NCBI GenBank assembly: GCA_017654735.1
Contig: JADPYG010000093.1
Location: 114,685-178,684 of the forward strand
Length of the DNA: 64,000 bases
Source: Vishniacozyma victoriae
Lineage: Eukaryota > Basidiomycota > Tremellomycetes > Tremellales > Bulleribasidiaceae
Direction of reading: 5' to 3'
The notes under the pieces were generated by a model. It was not told the DNA's origin. It saw only the letters and a list, made by a program, of their open reading frames with translations, and did no database searches. Positions 48,719 to 57,818 of the stretch are shown here, piece after piece; position 1 is the stretch's first letter; each line of letters opens with the position of its first letter. Both the position numbers and the translations under genes were made by a program.

Positions 48719-50719
48719 TTATCGATATTCAACCGGTCTATCCGATCTCTTTGTATCCAATATCTCTTTAACTCCCTCCCATAACTCTGGGAATTCCGAT
48801 TTCACTTTTTCTTTCGCTTCTTCGAAATCCCTCCGATTCTTCCAACTGAATTTAACAAGCAACATCACTGTCTCCACCTTCGGATCCGGAGTACCTTCAT
48901 CATTCCTCATTTTCTTGACTACTTCATACGCATCTTCAATTTTCCCACATCGACATAGACATTCTACATATGCGTCCCAAGTCCTTTTATCGGTATTTAA
49001 GCGCCATCTGGTTGCCCATGCCCAAGCTTTATTGGCTCGGAATAATGAATTTGAGAATCCACATGTATCGAGTAAGATATTGAGAGAGGGGGAATATTGA
49101 TCCATTTGATCTTGAGGTTGTCGTGATCGCCTCTCGACGAGTTCATCCCATACTTCGAATGCTTCTGCGTAAGCTCCTACCCTGTTATATGCGTCCATTA
49201 AAGCATTTAATAATGGGATATCGACCTCGACTAAGGGATCCAATTTGATCATCGTATGTAATTCGCTTATACCCCTCAATAAACTATTGACCTTGACTTG
49301 TCGAGCGGGTTGATCTTCCGTTCTAGCCCTTTTTGATAACTTTGTAGCTTGTAGACCGTAGGATGTAAGGAGGGATGTGATGGAATAAGATCCGATCCGT
49401 AGACCAGCCTTTTTCATATCCCGTATAATCTCTAGATATAAATTCGTTGGTGCGACCGGTGAATTAGGGGTGGAATGGATGATAAAGCCCGATAAGATTG
49501 ATTCGTAGGTTCGTCTATTGAATGCATGTGAATCGAGAGCGTATAAGTGGGCATATAGGTTGAATGCGGTCTGATGATCGGGTGCGGAACGAGTTAAAGT
49601 CGTAGCTAAAGCGCCTAAGGTGGAAGGTGGGAATGATAATTTTCGTGATCGCATATCGGTAAGGATACGCAGTGCCGTTGCTGATCTCTCATTCTTGGCG
49701 CAAGCGTAAAGGAGTGATGTAAAGATGATGGTAGGATCACGTTTATCAGAAGTAACGATATCGGGAGGATTGAATCCCAGGTAATCGCTGTATATGGCTA
49801 ATGCCTCTTCTAATCTTGGAGATTCCAGACTGGTTAATGGAATAATGAGTTCTCGAGCGAGTGTTGAATCCGTTTCGACACCCTTGTCGCGGGCTAAGGT
49901 GTATACTTCCATTGCCGTATCGAGGGAGTCGGGGACTTGGGATAGTAAATGACGAATGGCTGTTCCCCATAATCGAGCTGCTACTGGGGATCTAGCATCT
50001 TTATCGATGGATTCCACTGCTTGAGCTACATCGGTAGGTTTAATGGTCGATTTCGAATCGATTGAACGTTGTAGATTCCTTGTGACCAGGTACTCTTTTG
50101 CTCGAATGGGTGGATCCATCTCTCCATTCGTCCACCCCTCTAGTACCTGCAGTACCGTAGCTTCATCTTCCATCTTGATGAGATACTCGATATAAGCATT
50201 CCATTGATATACCGAATAAACTCTCCATTCCCCCCACCGCCTAATAGTCTCTGCGGCAGCTTCCATCGAATCAGAAACCCCGAGCAGGACATTAATCCTG
50301 ACCATCTCTCCTTCACCCTCTACATCCAAATGCTTCCCTTTATCCCTCATCTCCCTCAACACATCCTGCAATCTCTCCTGAGTCTCTCCGACAGATCGAC
50401 ATCGTTTCGGATCCGATAATTCATCTCGTAAATCCCGTAAGATATAGGTATAATCCCTATATTCCAATTCATCCCTACCTCTCAATATATCCACTACTAC
50501 CGAAACGAGGGGTGATTGAATTTCCGCAGATCGAGCTAGGAGATGTTTGAGTTGGGTGGATGTGGCTTTATTCCGTAAGCGGGTGATGAGTTCTGGGGTG
50601 GGTTCGCGGAGGAGGGATGTGGATATTCCTCGAGCTACTATGCGTGGGGCTAGCTTGGAAGTGGATGCGTAGGCATTGTGAGCTGTGAATGTCCCTAGGA
50701 CAGCTCGGGCGGGGCGCAT
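48719..50719 (-). CDS. PPR-repeat mitochondrial protein
   Basis: Intronless gene of about 666 codons from the ATG at 50719 (MRPARAVLGTFTAHNAYAS); an upstream ATG at 50833 would add 38 residues that do not look coding. The N-terminus is Arg- and Ser-rich with few acidic residues (PRIVARGISTSLLREP), a probable mitochondrial targeting signal. The body is alpha-helical with pentatricopeptide-type repeats, best seen in the C-terminal half: LNALMDAYNRVGAYAEAFEV, RTWDAYVECLCRCGKIEDAY. Such proteins bind organellar transcripts and control their stability or translation. Which transcript is bound cannot be read from the sequence. It is convergent with HIS4 and divergent from ERG1. Confidence 0.75.
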   Translation of the reverse strand: MRPARAVLGTFTAHNAYASTSKLAPRIVARGISTSLLREPTPELITRLRNKATSTQLKHLLARSAEIQSPLVSVVVDILRGRDELEYRDYTYILRDLRDELSDPKRCRSVGETQERLQDVLREMRDKGKHLDVEGEGEMVRINVLLGVSDSMEAAAETIRRWGEWRVYSVYQWNAYIEYLIKMEDEATVLQVLEGWTNGEMDPPIRAKEYLVTRNLQRSIDSKSTIKPTDVAQAVESIDKDARSPVAARLWGTAIRHLLSQVPDSLDTAMEVYTLARDKGVETDSTLARELIIPLTSLESPRLEEALAIYSDYLGFNPPDIVTSDKRDPTIIFTSLLYACAKNERSATALRILTDMRSRKLSFPPSTLGALATTLTRSAPDHQTAFNLYAHLYALDSHAFNRRTYESILSGFIIHSTPNSPVAPTNLYLEIIRDMKKAGLRIGSYSITSLLTSYGLQATKLSKRARTEDQPARQVKVNSLLRGISELHTMIKLDPLVEVDIPLLNALMDAYNRVGAYAEAFEVWDELVERRSRQPQDQMDQYSPSLNILLDTCGFSNSLFRANKAWAWATRWRLNTDKRTWDAYVECLCRCGKIEDAYEVVKKMRNDEGTPDPKVETVMLLVKFSWKNRRDFEEAKEKVKSEFPELWEGVKEILDTKRSDRPVEYR

Positions 50720-51129
50720 ATGATTTGGGTAGTGGTCCTCTGATTGTACTAACTTTTGGATTCTATGACGCTCAAATAGGATGACGTGGCATTTGGTGCC
50801 ACGACCGTTTTGGGTTTTTACACTGGATGACATGCATGCAGCCGTGTGTAACCATGTCCAGGGTATCTATAGCCTCTATGTATCGATGCAAGATGCATGC
50901 ATGCACTAGATATAATGTGTATGATCTGCCCATCCAGTGATGCCCCATGACTATCGTTGTTGTTTTTTCCAGATTGTCATTGCTGTTGTTGGTTTCAGGC
51001 ACGGTCGTCCCACTTAGATCATCATCGTCGATCTATAGGTGGTATATTTATCATCTACTACACTTATCGTCAACTGTGTATATTCACTTTAGCATCAACA
51101 CTCTCAATCACACCGACCAGAAATCCACA

Positions 51130-53096
51130 ATGTCATCATCCAGCTCGAGCTCGGAAGTCACGATAGCAGGACCATCCAACATTAAATCCCATATTGACGT
51201 AAGTCTGCGCATCCCCACGCGACTTAGAATACAAAAAGCTAATAGGCAGCTACACCACATTTCACCCGAAATCATCATTATCGGAGCAGGTATCGCTGGA
51301 TCCGCACTCGCCTACTCGCTCTCTCACGCTGGTAGATCATGTCTACTCATCGAACGGGATTTATCAGAACCCGATCGAATCGTTGGTGAACTCCTTCAAC
51401 CTGGTGGAGTACGCGCATTATCCCAACTCGGCTTGGCGGATGTACTAGAAGGAATAGACGCGGTACCAGTAGAAGGATATTGTGTAGTCAGTGGAGGAAG
51501 GCAGGTTGGGATCCCATATCCCGATTTGGACCAACAAGAACCCAATGAGAAATTACACGATACAGGCGTGAATGAAAAAGGATCTTCATCGACCGACCTG
51601 ACTGCCGCGCCATGGTACGTCCCCTCGGCATCTGGACGTAAGGAAGGTCGATCATTCCATCATGGTCGAGTTATCAATGCACTACGAAAGAAATGTCAAT
51701 ACGACGCACCCAACCTTACTGTCGTCGAAGGAACCGTTCGAAGTCTAGTCAGATGCGACGATTCCACCCGAGTGATCGGTATCAAAGCCGCCTTCAAGCT
51801 CGCTGCAAAGGATGGAGAAGAGGCCGAAACGGTCGTTCAAAACATTTACGCTCCAATTACGATCGTTGCGGACGGTTGTTTCTCGAAATTCAGATCTCAG
51901 CCTGGATTAAAATTACCTCCGCCAATGACTAGGAGTCATTTCGTCGGAGTCATCCTCAAGGATATCAAATTACCACTACCTCGACACGGAACTGTCTGTC
52001 TAACCCCAGAGGGTCCAGTATTGTTCTACCAAATTGGAAACAAGGGCGAAGAAACGAGAATGTTGGTAGATGTCAAAGGCAAACTACCTTCCGCAGCAGA
52101 TGGATCACTCAAGGTAAGTCACCCCTACCTGACTGAGCTGATGTTAGAACTACATTATTGAGAAATACGTACCCCACCTCCCCGCCGAATTACAAGGACC
52201 AGTAACCCAAGAAATCTCCACACAACGTCTAAGGACAATGCCCAATTCCTTCCTACCGCCAACACAACAAGGTCGTTCAAGCCCAAATTCATTAGGTGGA
52301 GCTATAATGATTGGGGATTCATGGAACATGCGTCATCCCCTAACAGGAGGTGGGATGACAGTAGCTTTCTCTGATGCTGTTCATCTTACCGAGATGTTGC
52401 GCCCGAGTGAATTACTACCTGCTGGAAGGGATGGACTCGAATGGGAGAAAGTTGCTCCTCTGTTGAGAGCTTGGTTCTGGGAGAGAAAGAGGTTGGCTAG
52501 TGTGGTTAATATCATGAGTGTTGCCCTGTATGATTTGTTTGGTGGTGCCGATGGTACGTCTTTCCTCTATTTCTTCTTTCCTTGTCGTTGTGGAATAGGT
52601 GCTGATAGGATAGCGGATCTGGCTATCCTACGTGAAGGATGCTTTAGGTACTTTGAACTAGGTGGTGAAGCAGTAGCAGGTCCAGTATCATTACTATCAG
52701 CGTATGTCCCTTCCTTCATCCTCACCCTCCCCCTTCTTCTTGCTTCCTCGCAACAAGAAGGAAGAGGAGAAAGACAAAGAACAAGCTGACAAATAGCATC
52801 ACCCCCGCCCCAATGCTCCTAGCATACCATTTCTTCTCAGTAGCCCTCTACTCAATCTACATCCTCTTTACATCCGGCGTTCCACCCATGCCAGGGCAGA
52901 AAGCACATGTACCGAGATTACACGAGTATCCTTATACCATGTATCTCGCTTTCAGGGTCGTGAGTCCTCCTCTCTTCTACCCCTCTACTTCCGAGAACAA
53001 CGAGGACCGAAACTAGGAGAGGACGATAGCTGATGATAGTTCCGGACTGCTTGTGTTGTTTTCTTACCCCTTATCTGGACCGAGATCAGGCCTTGA
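51130..53096 (+). CDS. ERG1: Squalene epoxidase (squalene monooxygenase)
   Basis: FAD- and NADPH-dependent ER enzyme that converts squalene to 2,3-oxidosqualene in ergosterol synthesis; the target of allylamine antifungals. The start at 51130 gives MSSSSSSSEVTIAGPSN; an upstream ATG at 50947 is less likely. The FAD-binding GxGxxG reads IIIIGAGIAGSALAYSL, then LLIERD and VGELLQPGGVRALSQLGL. Later motifs: GRSFHHGRVINALR, NSLGGAIMIGDSWNMRHPLT with GGGMTVA (second FAD motif) and LAILREGCFRYFELGGE. Four or more introns interrupt the second half; the acceptor at about 52614 must be the second of two TAGs to keep frame. The last exons give a C-terminal membrane helix (YHFFSVALYSIYILFTSG) and end FLPLIWTEIRP, TGA at 53094-53096. 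Confidence 0.93.
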
Positions 53097-53253
53097 TCCG
53101 GTCAAGGGTTGACGTGTTGTTGGCTATAGAGTACATTCTTATAATATGCACATCTCTGATGTTCAAGCTACAGCATATTCGAGAACCAGTCCACACGTTT
53201 CCGAGAACCAGACGGCAATGGAAAGGCACAATATATACAACGCTACACGTCTG

Positions 53254-54012
53254 TCATACAAAATTAAGGGTGATCGAAGACGAAGTGGCAGGCAAATTGA
53301 TCGTGACTCGACCACTCTTCTTAGATCTGACGACAAGGGTACTGTCGTCGTCACTGCCTTTTAATGTCGACCGACGGTCTCTTCTCCTCTTGTCCTTCTC
53401 CTTCTGTCTCTGACTTCTCAATACCCTCCTTATTTCCCTCCCCAGTTTCCTTGTTCTGGCCCGATCCGATTGCTCACTCGTCTGACTCTCTCTAGTCATT
53501 GATTTTCCATCGAGCCATGCCCTCTCGTCTTTTGATCTCCTCGACGACGAGGCCTTGGCAGTCGATCCCATTTCCATGCCTTCTGTCCCCATCTCGGTAA
53601 ATGTTTTTGCACTCTGTAAAAGAGCCTTGTCAAATGTGTCCCTCTGGATACCCGACATGTCGCAGAGCTGCTGATAAGAGTCGGTCATCTTTTCACACCC
53701 TATAGCCGACCAGAAAAAGTTATGTTCCGGAGAGACACTATTTGTCCAATACTCTTCGGGTAACGCAGGTGGCTGACCACAGTCAACTCCTTCTTTGAAA
53801 TCCTTGATTGCTGTCCCCAGGTCGGCCACGAAACTGGGACGTAGGTTTGCCCTCATTGTGGCTATTACTGTATTGAAGCCCTTCAATTCGAATTCGTTTC
53901 GAGGGGTGGGAAATGGAAACGCGCGGTATATACGATCGACATAGATTTCATCGAAATCGACGGTGAGAGGCTCAGAGCCTCTGTCGGTGTTGGCAATGGT
54001 GAATGGTAGCAT
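53254..54012 (-). CDS. Tandem paralog A, unknown function
   Basis: Open frame of 252 codons from the ATG at 54012 (MLPFTIANTDRGSEPLTVDF); the frame extends upstream without a better start. No known domain is recognised. It shares order and residues with the neighbour B: F-x-FP-x-PRN followed by G(F/Y)N, an AI-x-D segment, G-x-D-x-GQ and P-x-x-Y-x-T, with similar spacing over about 100 residues. The C-terminal third is highly basic (RREIRRVLRSQRQKEKDKRR-like) and probably disordered. No signal peptide or membrane segment is seen. It is convergent with ERG1. Confidence 0.6.
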   Translation of the reverse strand: MLPFTIANTDRGSEPLTVDFDEIYVDRIYRAFPFPTPRNEFELKGFNTVIATMRANLRPSFVADLGTAIKDFKEGVDCGQPPALPEEYWTNSVSPEHNFFWSAIGCEKMTDSYQQLCDMSGIQRDTFDKALLQSAKTFTEMGTEGMEMGSTAKASSSRRSKDERAWLDGKSMTRESQTSEQSDRARTRKLGREIRRVLRSQRQKEKDKRRRDRRSTLKGSDDDSTLVVRSKKSGRVTINLPATSSSITLNFV

Positions 54013-54545
54013 CGAAAGGGGTCTGAATGTAATATACAGTAAGAAAGAAGGGAAAACATGGCCAGCCTGTCGACCTATATAGGAACTGCGCTGAATCCGC
54101 TCGCTCCACTTCTGAAAGGAGACCCGACCATGACAAGGGGTATATTCAATGGTTCTCGCAGGGGTCAAAGCTGAAGTCGACAAGTATGTGAAAGGATACG
54201 AAACAAGCGTGAACTCCGAGGGCATCAGTAATGCAAAGTCAACAAGCTACTGGCATGCATGCAAAGAACGTACACCCGAAAATGAAGGAAGCTAGTGGCA
54301 ATTGCCTGACATACCTCGCCGGACAGGACCTGTGATTAGAGTTGAAGTGCAGTGGTAGAGGTTGTATCGAGCGATCGTCACCCAGTCCCTTCTCTCGTGC
54401 ACCCCTTATTGAGCTTGGACGTATCACACTTGGTCTTCAATAGGCCCGATCGCTGATTAAATAGGAAATGTGATCAAAAGAGAGTGGTCGCCATGTATGG
54501 AGTAATAAAGCGTATTGAACAATCAGAATATACATCCCGCAGAGG
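54013..54545. other. Intergenic region between tandem paralogs
   Basis: About 530 bp between the stop of paralog B and the start of paralog A; it should contain the paralog A promoter. GCATGCATGCAA occurs at about 54253-54264. Nothing else is supported. Confidence 0.4.
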
Positions 54546-55337
54546 TCATTCCTCTTCTCCGAGGATAGTACCCACCATTACTGTGGACTCCTCACTCCGA
54601 TCGGATCCCTCCTCGCCATCCGAGCCGGCATCTGTCCTCTCCAGGCTCAAATGGGACCACCTCCTTGTCCAGCTCGCTCTCCTGTTCCGCATATTTCTTT
54701 CTCTTCTGTACAGCCTCCTTGCCCTCTGGCTCAGCCTCGTCGCCTTCCCACTCAATCTCTCTTGACCCCTGCTGAGTTCCTCTTCAGCCCTACTCACCGC
54801 GTCCTCCCTCTTCCTCAGTGACTCGAGTATCCTCTTCCGCCTTTCACGTATTCTAATACTTATTTTCCGCTTCTCAGCCCCGTCCGTTTCGTCTGTAGCA
54901 TCGGTTCCGGTCATGGTACCCTCCGTTCTCTTTTCCCGACCCTTTTCCCAATGTGTGATCGATGCGATCACATGTCTGTCCCATATGTCTCGATACTTGT
55001 CGGTGCACGTACATAGCTGCCTGAAAGATTCAACCATCCCCTCGTGGGTCTTGTCGGCCCCCGCCCAAGGAACCCGAAATTCTCTGGAGATCTCGGTAGT
55101 ACAATACTCTCGCGGAGGTTTGAGAGTCTGCCCAGTGTCTTTTCCATTATCGTAGTCTGCAATCGCCGTCTCGATGTCCTTGTAGAGGGCTATCGTGGAT
55201 GCAGGACTAAGTGTTGATAGGTAGGCATTATAGCCCTGAGTCTCCCATTTGTTTCGAGGCGAAGGAAAGGCAAATCGGCCGGAGATGCGGCCGATTCGTC
55301 GTCTCCCAAATGTTGGATCGGAGTAGTCGTCTGTCAT
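54546..55337 (-). CDS. Tandem paralog B, unknown function
   Basis: Open frame of 263 codons from the ATG at 55337 (MTDDYSDPTFGRRRIGRISG); an in-frame ATG lies farther upstream at 55499 but precedes hydrophobic sequence not shared with A. The shared region begins FAFPSPRNKWETQGYNAYLS and includes AIADYDNGKDTGQ. The C-terminal 110 residues are strongly Arg/Glu-rich with heptad-like spacing (RKREDAVSRAEEELSRGQER, LSQRARRLYRRERNMRNRR), a probable coiled coil, and end in an acidic Ser-rich tail. Similar spacing but low identity to A suggests an old or fast-evolving duplication. Confidence 0.6.
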   Translation of the reverse strand: MTDDYSDPTFGRRRIGRISGRFAFPSPRNKWETQGYNAYLSTLSPASTIALYKDIETAIADYDNGKDTGQTLKPPREYCTTEISREFRVPWAGADKTHEGMVESFRQLCTCTDKYRDIWDRHVIASITHWEKGREKRTEGTMTGTDATDETDGAEKRKISIRIRERRKRILESLRKREDAVSRAEEELSRGQERLSGKATRLSQRARRLYRRERNMRNRRASWTRRWSHLSLERTDAGSDGEEGSDRSEESTVMVGTILGEEE

Positions 55338-55845
55338 CTTAGACAATCGTCCTGGTGGTGTCAATTGTGAAGAGGAAGATGTCAGCATACTTGGAATGTT
55401 GGCGGATATGACAATCCACTCCACCACATGAAAGGTAGTTGATAGTCCCAAAAGGATGTCGCCAGGGGCACAGTAGAGGGCGAAACCTGAGGTCAACATG
55501 AACGGATGTCAATACAAGCGAAACATTAGAGGTTTTTGGAAGTCGACTTTCGCCCAGGTAGATATCGCAGATGAATGCGTAAACTATCCAAGATAGAGAC
55601 TAAACGAATATAAAGCTAACCTTAAAACCCGAACCAAGATAGAAATTATTTGTTGAGACCGGGCATATTTCGACTTTCGACATTGACACTCTTTCCTCTT
55701 CCCGACTTTCCAAATCTGCTTCTCTTTCCACCACACTCTTGATTCTACTGACTGCCTTCACTCTGTTCTTCCGCTTGCCTAAGCTCCACAACACTTCGGT
55801 CCAGCTCCGACTCCAGCCGTTCTCGGTCCCACTCGTACGCCCAGA

Positions 55846-57157
55846 CTACTCTTCCCCGGGCCCACTGGTCCTACCCTTGCTCCTGCTCCTAGTGACCCTA
55901 GCAGGGCTCGCGCTGCTGCTAGCAGTAGCGACCTCATCCTCACTTCCACTAGTCCCACTAACTCCACCCCTGGACTTCCTAGCGCTCCTCCTGATAGAGT
56001 TGATCCTAGGTTCCTTTCGAGGAGGAGTAATATTTCCGGCACCCTCAGCTGATGGTTCATGAGCGGCGACAGTGGCATATGACGTTTCACCAGCAGTGGC
56101 AGTGGTGCTAGCGGTAGAGGGGGCTTCATCTTCCGATTTGACCTGGTTTCGAGATGATTTCCTTGGTGTGGTCTGTGTGGATGCGGTTGGGGTGGATTTC
56201 TTGCCGAGGGATGAAGATGAGGACTTCTTGTTGAGCGTAGCCTCGGATTTCTTGTGGGCTGCAGAGTAGATCATGTCGGTGAATGGTCTGCTATCAGCCT
56301 TTGCCAATGACTTGTACAAGGTGGACATACCCCTCAAGCTGGATAGCACTTGTGTAAACAACCCAAACCAAGGCGGAAAGGGCGATTCCGACTGGGCTTC
56401 GGTACCTACTATCAGCTGTATTCCAATCCATGGAGAAAAACTCACAACAAAGCACCTCCAAGGAAAGCGAAGGTAGATCCAACATACATCGGGTCAGAGA
56501 AGAAGTTGAATGGGAACCCAGTTACTCTGGACGACATGAGGATACCAAAGTAATCACCGAGGTAAGTTCCTACTTTATCAGCTTGTCCTCATACCTGTAA
56601 GATGGCTTACCGGTGATACCGAGAGCGTAGATTGAGGTGACTACTAGGGTCTGACCGAGAGCTACCAATCCCCATCCAATTGCTTGAACGGCGGGGTGGG
56701 CTAGAGCTTCGTAGTGGGGCTGTTGACGTAGGGCTCGCTCGTACCTTCCATCAGCTCCCTCCCACTTCTCCTGACATAGGTCGGACATACAAAGCATCTC
56801 GGATAAGTCCAAGAGAGAAAATCGCAACGGCAAGGGCGTAACAACCAAGATAAGGAGAACCAAAGATCTTGGTCAGCGACTTGTTCCTGTATTCTAGCTT
56901 CATCAGCTCATCCCCTCCTCCCTCTCTCGAATAGACGCACCATTCCTAGCGACAAAGTTCCAGAAGATGGGATTGAAAAAGATCATCCCAACCGACAACC
57001 ATAAACTCGCCTTGCCGAAATCCACAAGTTGCTTAGGCGAATTGTGCGAGACATATCGATAAACAGGAGGATGAGAGAATGGGACCCATGCCGGTAATTT
57101 CTCTTGGATCGAGGCGATTGTTGATCCGAGATTACTGCTGTCGAAGCTGTTTCCCAT
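55846..57157 (-). CDS. OPI3: Phospholipid N-methyltransferase OPI3 with long tail
   Basis: ER enzyme for the last methylations of phosphatidylethanolamine to phosphatidylcholine. The start at 57157 gives MGNSFDSSNLGSTIAS. Exons build four membrane segments: LWLSVGMIFFNPIFWNFVARN, YALAVAIFSLGLIRDAL, AVQAIGWGLVALGQTLVVTS and VGIALSALVWVVYTSAIQLEG. Between the third and fourth lie YLGDYFGILM and FPFNFFSDPMYVGSTFAFLG, the AdoMet/lipid signature of the family. The final exon starts PFTDMIYSAAHKK if the acceptor ends at TAGCAG, which restores the family motif EGPFTxxIY. The protein then continues for about 135 residues of Ser/Thr/Lys-rich, probably disordered sequence (KSSSSSLGKKSTPTASTQTT), not usual for the family. 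Confidence 0.88.
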
Positions 57158-57818
57158 TGTTGACGAAGATGAGGTTATGACGACGATGAAACGTGGTTGT
57201 GGGTTGTCTATAGGTTGTTTATGATCAGAGATATGAGTGGGGTAATAGGTGGATTATGATATGACGCGTAAGTTGGTATTTTAGGTAATGGCGTTTTCGT
57301 GGCACTATGGGCGATTCATGCCAGTGGCCTGGGGTAAGGTTTGCTGGCCAGCTGCACACTTAGTAGCGAATATGGTGGGTCGACCGTCAACTGTCTATCT
57401 GCGGAGTGCGAGGCCAGTGTGGCATCGTCGGAGGTGTTCGCAGATTCAACAGGCATGTAGAGTGTGGTTGGATTCTGCGGTATCAGCGCAACCCTCAAGG
57501 GCATGTTGCGTCATGACATACTTTCGTCGTTAATGGGGTGAAATGATGAAGGGTGAAGGAACGTGAATCAATAAGTGTTAGTTGAAAGAGTAGCCTGTGT
57601 CTGTTTGAAGGAATGTCGATCCTCGAGACACCATGAAAAGAAAGGATTCTGTCCTGCAACGTTGGACACTGGTGCACCCTTTCATCGCGTTTATGGCATC
57701 GCCGCCTGAGTACATTATGTGGCGTCTCTGTTCACCAGAGAGTATGCAATGCATTATGAGCTGTGATAAGTAATTGCGGTAGTAATACAATGTATTGATA
57801 TACAACAAACCTCCCGAC
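57158..57818. other. Intergenic region between SUV3 and OPI3
   Basis: About 660 bp that includes the OPI3 promoter. Open frames of 60-80 codons occur on both strands (for example 57288-57533 +) but lack splice structure and coding character. No gene or RNA is supported. Confidence 0.45.

Noticed and set aside
51100..51120. SRE-like ATCACACCGA just before the ERG1 start
   Set aside because: It resembles the sterol regulatory element but differs from the consensus in two positions, and it is only about 15 bp before the ATG.
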